Source: Arthrobacter sp. SLBN-112 (lineage in GTDB: Bacteria; Actinomycetota; Actinomycetes; Actinomycetales; Micrococcaceae). Taken from it: a DNA stretch of 64,000 bases. Where the stretch lies: contig NZ_JAUSXY010000001.1 in assembly GCF_030944625.1 (NCBI RefSeq), positions 496,001 through 560,000 of the forward strand, given 5' to 3'. This document shows positions 47,158-56,915 of the stretch, piece by piece (within the stretch, counting starts at the first letter, position 1; the number at the start of each line of letters is the position of its first letter). The notes below the pieces were generated by a model. The model did no database searches. It worked only from the letters and a program-made list of their open reading frames with translations, and was not told the DNA's origin. The position numbers and the translations under genes are program-made.

Positions 47158-47856
47158 GTGGAAAAGACGGCACGGGCAGGCCTGGAACGGGTCTCGCGTC
47201 CCCGGCTCTATGAGCAGCTGGTGGAGCAGATCCTTGCCTACATCGAATCGGCCCAGCTCCGCCCAGGGGACCTGTTGCCGGCCGAGCGCGACCTTGCCGA
47301 GCGCCTGGGAGTCTCCCGGGCCACACTCGCCCAGGCCCTGGTGGCCCTTGAAGTACTGGGCGTCATCGACGTGCAGCACGGCACCGGCGCGGTCCTGGCA
47401 CGGCGCCCCAGCGTGGCATCCGTCATCAAGGGCCTGCGCGAGCACCAAAGCCGGCTGCCGGAAATCGTGGAAGCCCGCAGCACGCTGGAAGGGAAGCTTG
47501 CCGCACTAGCCGCAGAACGCCGGACGGCGGACGACCTTGCCGCCATTGAGAAGGCCTTGGACGTCATGGCCCGGGAGATCAACGACGGCGACCGCGGCAC
47601 CCACGGCGATGAGCTCTTCCACCAGGCCATCACCGCGGCGGCGCACTCATCGGTCCTGGCGCAGCTAATGGCCTTCATCGCCGAGATGATCCTGGAAACC
47701 CGGGTGGAATCCCTGGGCCAGCCCGGCCGTCCGGAACAGTCCTTGGCCTCGCACCGCGGGATCGCCGATGCCATCCGCGCGCAGGACCCGGCGGCAGCGG
47801 CGGAGGCCATGCTGGCGCATATCGAGCTCGTCTCCGACGTGGAACTGCTCCGCTAG
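47158..47856 (+). CDS. FadR/GntR family transcriptional regulator
   Basis: 232 residues from GTG 47158 with GGGAGGAA upstream. Winged helix-turn-helix at about 20-75 (LYEQLVEQILAYIESAQL, LLPAERDLAERLGVSRATLA), then an all-helical FCD ligand domain (ARSTLEGKLAALAAE; GDELFHQAITAAAHSS; HRGIADAIRAQDP), whose His residues usually bind a metal and carboxylate ligands. Divergent from the carrier operon and very likely its repressor, sensing an organic acid or acyl-CoA. Confidence 0.93.
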   Translation: MEKTARAGLERVSRPRLYEQLVEQILAYIESAQLRPGDLLPAERDLAERLGVSRATLAQALVALEVLGVIDVQHGTGAVLARRPSVASVIKGLREHQSRLPEIVEARSTLEGKLAALAAERRTADDLAAIEKALDVMAREINDGDRGTHGDELFHQAITAAAHSSVLAQLMAFIAEMILETRVESLGQPGRPEQSLASHRGIADAIRAQDPAAAAEAMLAHIELVSDVELLR

Positions 47857-47885
47857 CGGCAGCCGGCCGGGTTCTCAGCCAGAAC

Positions 47886-47945
47886 TCCCCGCCGCACGGA
47901 TCAGTCCCCCTGTAATGCGCGGGGGAATAGTCCATCAGGAGGGGA
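47886..47945. repeat. Long-hairpin repeat element, copy 3
   Basis: Outer arms TCCCC and GGGGA, middle GGATCAG and TAGTCC, apical TCCCCCTG and GCGGGGGAAT. Closely matches copies 1 and 2 in the words CCCCG, AGTCCCCC, GGGGGAAT.GTCC and the final GGGGA. It lies between the convergent ends of the GntR and DUF4190 genes and can terminate both. Confidence 0.7.
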
Positions 47946-48017
47946 CTCTTACGACGACGGCGCGGGCCCAGCTGCCGGAACGTGCCGGCAGGCATCGGGG
48001 CAGCACCCGGCGGAGAG

Positions 48018-48511
48018 CTAGAAAGTCCCCGAATTCGCACCGGTGGTGCTGGCGACGGTGAGGCCGATGATGAGCAGCAGCCAGATGGCGCCGTACCCCA
48101 GCAGGCACAGGTAGCCCAGCACCAGGCCGGAGATGGACATCCCCTTGCCGGACGGTTCGCGCCTGAGGGCGAGGTGGCCGGTAATGATGGCTGCCAGCTG
48201 GGGAAGGATCAGCCAGCCCATGATCACCGACGCGATGCCGCAGACCATGCTGGCTATGCTCAGGGTCTTTGGCTCGGCCGGCCTGCCGTAATAGGCCGGC
48301 TGGCCCCAGTACTGCCCTTGGCCGTACTGGGGCTGGCTGTACTGCGACTGGCCGTATTGGTTCTGGCCGTACTGCGCCTTTCCGTATTGGCCTTGTCCAT
48401 ACTGCGTCTGGCCGTACTGGGCCGGCGGCTGGTAGGCGGGCCACGGCGCATCGTTGCCCTGGTGGTCGGGACGCTGGTAGTCAGGCCCCTGGGACGGCGC
48501 TGGTCAGTCAT
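48018..48511 (-). CDS. DUF4190 membrane protein with Tyr/Gln-rich repeats (one-base frameshift as written)
   Basis: From ATG 48511 the frame reads MTDQRRP and then becomes unrelated; adding one base at the GGG of 48491-48493 shifts into PQGPDYQRPDHQGND and a long run of QYGQ-type repeats, then two membrane segments (SMVCGIASVIMGWLILPQLA; VLGYLCLLGYGAIWLLLIIG) to the stop at 48018. The restored protein would be about 165 residues, a normal DUF4190 protein: disordered N-terminal tail plus two-helix membrane hairpin. The GHLALRREPSGKGMSISGLV loop is characteristic. Function unknown. Confidence 0.78.
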
Positions 48512-48545
48512 GGTTTCTCCCCTGCGAATCTGGCTCCAGCCTACT

Positions 48546-49142
48546 TCAGTGCAGGACCAGGCGGACGGCCAGGACCATCATCAAAACACCGATGCCCGCA
48601 TCGATCCAGCGCCAGGTGCGCGGGCTGTGCAGCACGCCCGCCAGCGCCCGCGCCCCGTACCCCAACACCGAGAACCAGAGGACGCTTCCGGCCACGGCGC
48701 CTGCAGCAAAGGTCCAGCGCAGGTCAGGGCCCTGCTGGTTGGCAAGGCTCCCCAGCAGCACCACGGTGTCCAGGTAGACATGCGGGTTCAGGAAGGTCAG
48801 GGCGGCAGCGGTGGCGAGCACCGAATGCTTGGACCGGGGCGCCTGCTCCGCCAGCGCGGACGGGTTTGCGGCCGCCATGAAGGACCGCACCGCGAACCAC
48901 AACAGATAGGCGGCTCCGGCCCAGCGCAAGACTTCCAGCGCCTCGGGGAAACGGGTCACCACTGCCCCGATTCCGGAGGTACCGCCCACAATCAGCAGGG
49001 CATCCCCGGCCATGCATACCGCCACCACCACGCCGATGTGTTCGCGGCGGATCCCCTGGCGCAGCACGAAGGCGTTTTGGGCGCCGATCGCCACTATGAG
49101 TGCCAGCCCGGTCAGCATTCCGGTTATCCACGAGGTCCACAT
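48546..49142 (-). CDS. lysE: LysE/ArgO family amino-acid exporter
   Basis: 198 residues from ATG 49142; the frame is open upstream, but the start codon sits in the regulatory palindrome and fits the family (MWTSWITGMLTGLALIVAIGAQNAFVLRQG is the usual N-terminus, given here in part: GAQNAFVLRQGIRR). Six membrane segments, with FLNPHVYLDTVVLLG typical of LysE. It exports basic amino acids such as lysine and arginine. Divergent from its LysR-type activator. Confidence 0.93.
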   Translation of the reverse strand: MWTSWITGMLTGLALIVAIGAQNAFVLRQGIRREHIGVVVAVCMAGDALLIVGGTSGIGAVVTRFPEALEVLRWAGAAYLLWFAVRSFMAAANPSALAEQAPRSKHSVLATAAALTFLNPHVYLDTVVLLGSLANQQGPDLRWTFAAGAVAGSVLWFSVLGYGARALAGVLHSPRTWRWIDAGIGVLMMVLAVRLVLH

Positions 49143-49208
49143 TCTTAAGAATGTAGGGTCCTGCCGGATATGTAGGCAAACAAATGATTCTAAGCACACA
49201 TTAGAATC
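49139..49208. promoter_or_regulatory. lysE/lysG divergent promoter-operator region
   Basis: Two strong symmetric elements. A perfect 16-base palindrome, ACATTCTTAAGAATGT (49139-49154), overlaps the lysE start codon. A perfect 8-base inverted repeat, GATTCTAA (49186-49193) and TTAGAATC (49201-49208) with a seven-base spacer, lies just before the regulator ATG and contains a T-N11-A LysR-type box. Both share the TTCT/AGAA core, so one protein may bind both. Confidence 0.7.
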
Positions 49209-49213
49209 TCTTC

Positions 49214-50137
49214 ATGAACCTGGAGCATCTCAAGGCCCTCATTGCGGTAATAGACGAAGGGACGTTTGAGGCGGCGGCCGATCTCCTTCGGATCACGCCG
49301 TCGGCCGTCAGCCAACGGATCAAGGCACTGGAGGGTTCCGTGGGCCAGGTCCTGGTCCGCCGCCGGCTGCCGTGCACCACCACGGACGCCGGTGCGCTGC
49401 TGCTGCGCATGGCCCGGCAGGTGCAGGTGCTCGAAGCGGAGACGTCATCAGCGCTCGGCGCGGGGTCCCCCGCCCGCGCCCACCTTCCGGTGGCCATCAA
49501 CGCCGATTCGCTGGCCACCTGGTTCGTGCCCATCCTCCACCAGGCCGCCGGCTGGGAGGACGCCGTCCTGGATCTGCGTGTTGAAGACCAGGGCTACAGC
49601 AGCCAGCTGCTCCGCGAAGGAGAGGTGATGGGCGCCGTGACCTCTGATCCTGTGCCCGTCAGCGGATGCCGGGCAGAAATGCTGGGCTCCATGCGCTACA
49701 TCCCGGTGGCCAGCGCCGGACTGCGGCGCCGGTTTGCAGCGGCCGGCGGCGTAGACTGGGCAGCCATGCCCGTCCTGAAGTTCAACGCAAAGGACAACCT
49801 CCAGGAGCAGCTGCTGGCGGTCAAGGGCATCAGGCAGCCTCCCCCCACGCACACCGTGCCGTCGTCGGAGGGGTTCTTCGCGGCGGTCAAGGCCGGCCTG
49901 GGCTGGGGCATGATCCCCGAGCTCCAGCTCGCGGATGGGCTTTCGGACGGCACCCTGGTCCGGCTGGACGGCGACTACCAGGATGTGGCTCTCTACTGGC
50001 AGGCCTGGACACTCGATTCGGACGGGCTCAACCGGATCACCCGTGCGGTCCGGACCGCAGCCAAAGACCGGCTGCGCCCCGGCGGTGGGCCGCGTGTCAG
50101 CGGGCCAAGTAGGGCAGGATATAAACGGCAAAAATGA
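49214..50137 (+). CDS. lysG: LysR family regulator, ArgP/LysG type
   Basis: 307 residues. N-terminal helix-turn-helix HLKALIAVIDEGTFEAAADL then LRITPSAVSQRIKALEGSVG, followed by the ligand domain (AINADSLATWFVPILHQAAG). ArgP/LysG members sense lysine, arginine or histidine and activate the exporter gene, which is divergent here. The C-terminal end overlaps the NERD gene on the other strand by 41 bases, and the last residues (SRAGYKRQK) may be extra. Confidence 0.92.
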   Translation: MNLEHLKALIAVIDEGTFEAAADLLRITPSAVSQRIKALEGSVGQVLVRRRLPCTTTDAGALLLRMARQVQVLEAETSSALGAGSPARAHLPVAINADSLATWFVPILHQAAGWEDAVLDLRVEDQGYSSQLLREGEVMGAVTSDPVPVSGCRAEMLGSMRYIPVASAGLRRRFAAAGGVDWAAMPVLKFNAKDNLQEQLLAVKGIRQPPPTHTVPSSEGFFAAVKAGLGWGMIPELQLADGLSDGTLVRLDGDYQDVALYWQAWTLDSDGLNRITRAVRTAAKDRLRPGGGPRVSGPSRAGYKRQK

Positions 50138-51017
50138 CGAAGGCCGCCAGCAGCGCGAGCTTGCCCCCGCTGGTACCGCCGTGGTGCGCTTTGGCGTTCC
50201 GGCCCCGCCGGCCCGTTCCTGCCGGGACGCCTGCCGGCGCTCCTGCCTGGGATCCGCCGGCGTGCACTGCGCGGCCGGCCGGATGCCGGGACATGCTCCC
50301 GCTGCGGCCCTTGCCGTCAACGGGGGGGCGCCCCTCCACCGCACCCGACGCCGCGGGGCCGCCAGGCGGCAGCGCCCCCGCAGGGCGCACCACAGTGCCG
50401 GGGCGGACGTTGCGCAGGGCCGTGATGCCGGGCTCTTGTTCATGGGTGAGCTGCTGGCCCAGTTGTTCGTACAAACCCACCACTGCCTGCGGGTCCAGCA
50501 CCGGCGGAAGCGCCTCAATGGCCCGCACCACCCGGTGGGAACCCGCCACGGCAACATCCGCGGCGGTCACCCCGAAGAGGTCCGGCTGCGCCGCCATGCA
50601 GATGAGCGGACGCACCAGGCGGCGGTGCTGCGGGGCCAGGACCGAAGCGACGGCGGCGCACTGGGCCAGCGCTCCCTCCACAGCCTGGGTCCGCGCGTAG
50701 CGGCCCTGCCAGAGGACGCCGGAGACCACACGCACCTCTCCGGTCCAGTTTTTCGAATCAACCACCACCACCCCGCCGGGGCCCACCAGGACATGGTCAA
50801 GATTTGCCTTGGGCCGGCCAGGCCAGTGGACGTCATGCAGCACGTACCAGCCACGCGGGACCAGTTCGCTGAGCTTGTCCGCCACCACCCGTTCCCCCAG
50901 GGCTCCGGCGTCCCAAGCCTTCGTGGAACATTCGGCTTCATCCAGCTGGCGCTTCAGCCTGGCAACGCGCTCGGCAGCGAGCCTGGACTGCTCGGCTGCC
51001 CCGTCTCCTGCCCCCAT
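50097..51017 (-). CDS. NERD domain membrane protein
   Basis: 306 residues. A helical N-terminus is followed by a nuclease-related (NERD) domain at about 35-140, with GALGERVVADKL, ANLDHVLVGPGGVVVVDSKN: the E..D..(D)xK arrangement of PD-(D/E)xK nucleases. Then a Pro/Gly/Arg-rich linker (about 220-280) and a C-terminal membrane segment (LALLAAFVIFAVYILPYL). It could process nucleic acid at the membrane; function unproven. It has no obvious operon partner. Confidence 0.85.
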   Translation of the reverse strand: MGAGDGAAEQSRLAAERVARLKRQLDEAECSTKAWDAGALGERVVADKLSELVPRGWYVLHDVHWPGRPKANLDHVLVGPGGVVVVDSKNWTGEVRVVSGVLWQGRYARTQAVEGALAQCAAVASVLAPQHRRLVRPLICMAAQPDLFGVTAADVAVAGSHRVVRAIEALPPVLDPQAVVGLYEQLGQQLTHEQEPGITALRNVRPGTVVRPAGALPPGGPAASGAVEGRPPVDGKGRSGSMSRHPAGRAVHAGGSQAGAPAGVPAGTGRRGRNAKAHHGGTSGGKLALLAAFVIFAVYILPYLAR

Positions 51018-51255
51018 TGGAGTCCCCGCTTCCTTGCCGGACGGGACGATCGGCGGGTACCGCCGTCGTCCGTTGCTCTGTTTTGTGCGTCTGGATTTTT
51101 TTGAAAATAGCAGGGCGCTGAAGGGCCGGTATATAGGTACTTTCGGGGCCCTGTACTCAGGTGGGCTACTTGGTTGATGACGTCATTGCGTGTCACAGCG
51201 TCCGGATCTTGGGCGCGCCGTTTTGACTCCCGCCAGGTTCTGGCATGCTGGTCCC

Positions 51256-52917
<1,662 letters not shown>

Positions 52918-52920
52918 CCG

Positions 52921-52941
52921 GACGCCTTGTGATGGGGCGTC
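52921..52941. terminator. Weak bidirectional terminator
   Basis: GACGCC (52921-52926) and GGCGTC (52936-52941) form a six-pair hairpin directly after the pgm stop; the right arm overlaps the stop of the convergent nitroreductase gene. It is short and without a T run, so only a possibility. Confidence 0.35.
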
Positions 52942-53545
52942 AGACGGTGCGGACGGCTTCGTCGTAGGAGTACTTGGGCTTTGCCTCGCCCCAGGCTTCC
53001 GTGCCGGGCTGGCCGATGTTGACCACCAGGAAGCTCTTCTGGTCGCCGGCCGGGAAGAAGGCGGCATCGATCGCTTTGAAGTCGGCGCCGGTCATCGGGC
53101 CGGCGGCGAAGCCGAGTGAGCGGACGGCCAGGATGAAGTAGCCGGCCTGCAGGTGGGCGTTGTTGTTACCCGTGGCGGCGGCGAGCTCGGGGTCCGCGTC
53201 GTACATGGCCTTGGGGGCGTTGTAGCCGGGCAGGAAGGTGTCCCACTTGCCCGCCCAGTCGGTGTCGTAGCTGAGGATGGCCACCAGCGGAGCCGACGCG
53301 GTCTTGGCCTGGTTGCCGCGGGACAGCGCATCCACCAGGGTGGCGCGGGCCTCGTCCGAGCGGACATAGGTGACGCGCAGCGGCTGGGAGTTGAAAGCGG
53401 TGGGCCCGAACTTGGTCAGCTCGTAGATGGCCTGGGCCTGCTCCTCGGTCACCTCGCCGGTGAAGGTGTTGGCGGTCCGGGCCTGGGCGAAGATGGCGTC
53501 CACGGCCGCCGAATCGATAACCGCTTCTTCATGGGCAATGGTCAT
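52940..53545 (-). CDS. Nitroreductase family protein, RutE/HadB (malonic semialdehyde reductase) type
   Basis: 201 residues. KFGPTAFNSQPLRVTYVRSD is the FMN-binding signature of the RutE/HadB branch, with GAKPKYS-like EAKPKYSYDEAVRTV at the C-terminus. In the Rut pathway RutE reduces malonic semialdehyde to 3-hydroxypropionate during uracil breakdown. No rutABCD genes are nearby, but an NCS2 permease of the uracil type is divergent, so the two may share control. General FMN nitroreductase is the alternative. Confidence 0.87.
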   Translation of the reverse strand: MTIAHEEAVIDSAAVDAIFAQARTANTFTGEVTEEQAQAIYELTKFGPTAFNSQPLRVTYVRSDEARATLVDALSRGNQAKTASAPLVAILSYDTDWAGKWDTFLPGYNAPKAMYDADPELAAATGNNNAHLQAGYFILAVRSLGFAAGPMTGADFKAIDAAFFPAGDQKSFLVVNIGQPGTEAWGEAKPKYSYDEAVRTV

Positions 53546-53601
53546 TGGCTTACCTTTCGCTGCGCCGCCCGCGTGCGGGGGTGGCTCCTGTTGCTTTCCA
53601 T

Positions 53602-53611
53602 AGTTGCAACT
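53602..53611. promoter_or_regulatory. Palindrome in the nitroreductase-permease intergenic region
   Basis: Perfect 10-base palindrome AGTTGCAACT, followed by TCAAGTGC, between the divergent nitroreductase and NCS2 permease genes. MarR-type regulators often bind sites with AGTTG/CAACT or TTCAAGT half-sites upstream of FMN reductases; no such regulator gene is in the window. Confidence 0.35.
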
Positions 53612-53744
53612 TCAAGTGCTTCAGTCCTCTTCCCGTGACGCCGGGTGACGTTGGCCACAGCGGTCCGGCGGGAAATACTTGGCGGTATTCTGGACCGAGT
53701 TATTCTTCGCCCCCTCGCGGCACCCCTGAAAGGCATTCCTTCCC

Positions 53745-55097
53745 ATGAGCATGCTCGGAATCAAATGGAAGCTGCACGGCACCGGCAAGACCATCAAGCC
53801 CGGCCAGGTGGTGGCCCCGGATGAGCGGTTGGCCTGGCCCCTGACCATCGGCGTGGGCATGCAGCACGTGGTGGCAATGTTCGGCGCCACCTTCCTGGTC
53901 CCCATCATCACCGGGATGCCGCCGGCCACCACACTGTTCTTCTCCGGCATCGGAACGCTGCTTTTCCTGGTCATCACCAAGGGCAGGGTGCCCAGCTACC
54001 TTGGCTCCAGCTTTGCGTTCATCGCACCCATCACGGCCTCGCAGGCGCAGTTCGGCATCCCGGGGGCGCTGGGCGGCGTGGTGCTCGCCGGTGCCACCCT
54101 CGCCCTGGTGGGTGCCGTGGTGCAGAAGTTCGGCGCCGGGTGGATCAACCGGCTGATGCCGCCAATCGTCACCGGCGCCATAGTGGCGCTGATCGGCCTG
54201 AACCTTGCCCCCGCGGCCAAGCAGAACTTTGACGCCGCGCCCATCACCGCCGTCGTTACGCTGGCCACGATCATCCTGGTCAGCGTGTTGTTCCGTGGAA
54301 TCCTGGGCCGGCTCAGCATCCTGGTGGGCGTGGTGGTGGGTTACCTGGTGGCCATGCTCCGGGGCGAGGTGGCCTACGACAAGATGGACGCCGCGGCCTG
54401 GGTGGGCCTGCCGCATTTCCAGACCCCCGAGTTCCACATCGGCGTGCTGGGGCTGTTCGTCCCGGTGGTCCTGGTGCTGGTGGCCGAGAACATCGGCCAC
54501 GTGAAGTCGGTTGCGGCCATGACGGGGCAGAACCTCGACGGCGTCTCCGGCCGGGCGCTGATGGCCGACGGCGCGGCCACGGTCCTCGCCGGCCTTGGCG
54601 GGGGCTCGGGCACCACCACCTACGCCGAAAACATCGGCGTCATGGCGGCAACCAAGGTGTATTCGACGGCGGCCTACTGGGTGGCCGGCATGTTCGCCAT
54701 CCTGCTCAGCTTCTCACCCAAGTTCGGCGAGCTGATCGCCACCGTGCCGGCAGGGGTGCTGGGCGGTGCCGCCACCATGCTGTATGGCATGATCGGCGTC
54801 CTGGGCGTGAAGATCTGGGTGCAGAACAAAGTGAACTTCGCCAACCCGGTCAACCTGACCACCGCGGCCGTGGCCCTGATCATCGGGATCGCGGATTACA
54901 CCTGGACAATCGGCGACCTCAAATTCACCGGCATCGCCCTGGGCTCGGCAGCCGCGCTGGTGATCTACCACGGCATGCGGGCCATCGCCAAGGTACGCGG
55001 AACAGCGGCCGAACCTGAAACCGAGCACGCGGGACTGCCCCCGGCAGTCAAGGCCGCGATGAACGCAGCCTCCAAGCGGTCACCCAGGAAACGCTGA
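53745..55097 (+). CDS. NCS2 family uracil/xanthine permease
   Basis: 450 residues with about 12 to 14 membrane segments. GVGMQHVVAMFGATFLVP near the N-terminus, then GSSFAFIAPITASQ, and the NCS2 signature region with ENIGHVKSVAAMTGQNLDG and GGGSGTTTYAENIGVMAAT, closest to UraA/RutG-type uracil:proton symporters. Brings pyrimidine or purine bases into the cell. Divergent from the RutE-like gene, which supports a pyrimidine substrate. Confidence 0.92.
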   Translation: MSMLGIKWKLHGTGKTIKPGQVVAPDERLAWPLTIGVGMQHVVAMFGATFLVPIITGMPPATTLFFSGIGTLLFLVITKGRVPSYLGSSFAFIAPITASQAQFGIPGALGGVVLAGATLALVGAVVQKFGAGWINRLMPPIVTGAIVALIGLNLAPAAKQNFDAAPITAVVTLATIILVSVLFRGILGRLSILVGVVVGYLVAMLRGEVAYDKMDAAAWVGLPHFQTPEFHIGVLGLFVPVVLVLVAENIGHVKSVAAMTGQNLDGVSGRALMADGAATVLAGLGGGSGTTTYAENIGVMAATKVYSTAAYWVAGMFAILLSFSPKFGELIATVPAGVLGGAATMLYGMIGVLGVKIWVQNKVNFANPVNLTTAAVALIIGIADYTWTIGDLKFTGIALGSAAALVIYHGMRAIAKVRGTAAEPETEHAGLPPAVKAAMNAASKRSPRKR

Positions 55098-55110
55098 ACC
55101 ACACGGGGCG

Positions 55111-56031
55111 TCAGGCCACCCGGTCCGTCTCCCTCCCGCCCGGACCTTCCGGCGCAACGTCGGGACCCAGCATGGTCCCGTTGGCCGGGTGTCCCGGCAC
55201 GAAGCGATCGGGACGGCCTTGGCCGAAGACCGGGCCGGGCTGCGGCCGCTTCGCCGCCAGCGCGTCGGCCTGGTGCGGACGCAACTGCCTGAGCACCCAT
55301 GGCATGAAATACTGCCGTGCCCACACCAGGTCCTCGGCCCTGGCCTGTGTCCACCCATGGGCCGGGAGGGGCCGGGGCTGCAGCGGCGTGAGTGCATGCT
55401 CCACGCCCAGCGCGTCCAGGGTTGCCACCGCCACGGCATGATGGCCCAGCGGGGACAAATGCAGCCGGTCCGGGTCCCACATGGATGCGTGCTGAAGCTC
55501 CGGCAGGCACCACAGGTCGACCATGATGGCGTGGTGCCGGGCCCCGATGGTGTGCAGGTGCTCGTTGTAGATGGCCACGCGGCCGCGGATCTTGCCGAAG
55601 ACCGGCGTGTTGCCCCAGTCGGGGCCCGCAAACAGGAGCACGGTGGCGCCGGTGGCTGCGAGCGTGCCAATGGCCTGGTCGAGCTTACCGGCCAGCTTGT
55701 CGGGATCGCCGTGCCTGAAGATGATGTCGTTTCCACCGGCGGCAATGGCTACAAGGTCCGGCTTCAGGGACAGCGCCGCCGCCAGTTGTCCCTCGAGGAT
55801 TTGCCGCAGCAGCATTCCACGGATGGCCAGGTTGGCGTACGCGAAGTCGGGCCGGCCTGACGCCAGCTCCTCGGCTACACGGTCCGCCCAGCCCCGAAGA
55901 CCGCCCAGGCTCAGCGGTTCCGGGTCCCCGATTCCTTCGGTGTAGGAGTCTCCCAGCGCAACGAACCGGTGCCAGGGGTGGCTGTCCGGTCCGTCCGCGA
56001 CGAAACGCGGCTCCTGCTTCTGGATGGTCAT
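55111..56031 (-). CDS. SGNH/GDSL family hydrolase
   Basis: 306 residues. Block I ALGDSYTEGIGD (Ser near residue 29), block III AAGGNDIIF, and block V DRLHLSPLGHHAVA give the Ser-Asp-His set of GDSL esterases. No signal peptide, so cytosolic. The C-terminal 60 residues are Pro/Arg-rich. Its ATG overlaps the stop of the GAF/ANTAR gene (ATGA), so it is translated together with that gene. Substrate unknown. Confidence 0.9.
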   Translation of the reverse strand: MTIQKQEPRFVADGPDSHPWHRFVALGDSYTEGIGDPEPLSLGGLRGWADRVAEELASGRPDFAYANLAIRGMLLRQILEGQLAAALSLKPDLVAIAAGGNDIIFRHGDPDKLAGKLDQAIGTLAATGATVLLFAGPDWGNTPVFGKIRGRVAIYNEHLHTIGARHHAIMVDLWCLPELQHASMWDPDRLHLSPLGHHAVAVATLDALGVEHALTPLQPRPLPAHGWTQARAEDLVWARQYFMPWVLRQLRPHQADALAAKRPQPGPVFGQGRPDRFVPGHPANGTMLGPDVAPEGPGGRETDRVA

Positions 56032-56915
56032 GCCGTCCTCCCTTCTGCGGGAGGCGGGGTTTCCGCCTTCACCGCAGCGTCCCTGCGGGGTGGCTTTCCG
56101 GTTGGAAAGCCACGCCCCGCCGCCGACGGACGCGGAAGCTCCGCGACGCCGTCGTACGCTTCCTGCCGCAACGCGGACGGCGGTGCGCCGTTCCGGTCCC
56201 GGCCGGCCCCCGGGGCCACGACGTTGAGGGCCGCGTCCCGGAGGTCAAGCTCATGGTGCATTGCCTGCGTTTGCAGGAAAATCAGCGCGGCCTCCCTGCT
56301 GAGGCCATATTCGCTGGCGAGGCTGCGCACCGCCAGGTCCACCAGGACCAGGGAGCTTTGGACGACGGCGAGGCCCGCCGTCGCTTCCGCCCTCTCGGCC
56401 ACGCGGAACACGAGGCGCAGGGCCCGGGCCATGTGGCGCGCATAGTCCTGGATCCTGACCAGGTCGTCGCTGGTAAACGCGTGCGGCACGCCTGCGTAGA
56501 AAGTGATGGCGGCGCTTGTCCCGCCTTCGGACAGGATGGGCACGGAAAGCATCGACTGCACCCCGTGGCCCGACGCCGCACTCGCGTAACCAGGCCACCG
56601 CCGGTCACGGTTGAGATCGGAGACCAGCACGAATGCCTCGGTACGCATGGCCTCCATGAGGGGCCCATCAGCGAACGAACACTGTTCCCGGTCCGCCTCC
56701 CGCGCCTGCTCCGTGCTGGCCGCGAGGGTGCGTGCCTGACCCAGCCGGAAGAGCGTGGCGGCCCAGCCAATGCCGCGGTGTTCACCCTTGATATCGCTCA
56801 TGAAGTCATGGGTGACTTCCCGGAGGAAGACTTCGACATCTTTGCTGTCGAATACTGGCTCCGGGGTAACTGGAAGCAGCCCCCAGCCAACCTGCCCCGA
56901 AGGTTCAGCCGCCAT
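56028..56915 (-). CDS. GAF and ANTAR domain regulator
   Basis: 295 residues from ATG 56915; an in-frame ATG 24 codons upstream (56987) is also possible. The GAF domain covers about residues 25-175 (CSFADGPLMEAMRTEAFVLV, DLNRDRRWPGYASAA, MLSVPILSEGGTSAAITFYA). A degenerate ANTAR-like helical domain follows (VQSSLVLVDLAVRSLASEYG, EAALIFLQTQAMHHELDLRD), which in family members binds RNA terminator hairpins for antitermination. The C-terminal 55 residues are low complexity, and the DNA there folds into a strong hairpin (56085-56119). Confidence 0.82.
   Translation of the reverse strand: MAAEPSGQVGWGLLPVTPEPVFDSKDVEVFLREVTHDFMSDIKGEHRGIGWAATLFRLGQARTLAASTEQAREADREQCSFADGPLMEAMRTEAFVLVSDLNRDRRWPGYASAASGHGVQSMLSVPILSEGGTSAAITFYAGVPHAFTSDDLVRIQDYARHMARALRLVFRVAERAEATAGLAVVQSSLVLVDLAVRSLASEYGLSREAALIFLQTQAMHHELDLRDAALNVVAPGAGRDRNGAPPSALRQEAYDGVAELPRPSAAGRGFPTGKPPRRDAAVKAETPPPAEGRTA

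Noticed and set aside
48290..48440. Regular repeat spacing that might suggest a CRISPR array
   Set aside because: Units are about 15 to 30 bases with no unique spacers; on the minus strand they encode QYGQ-type protein repeats of the DUF4190 protein.
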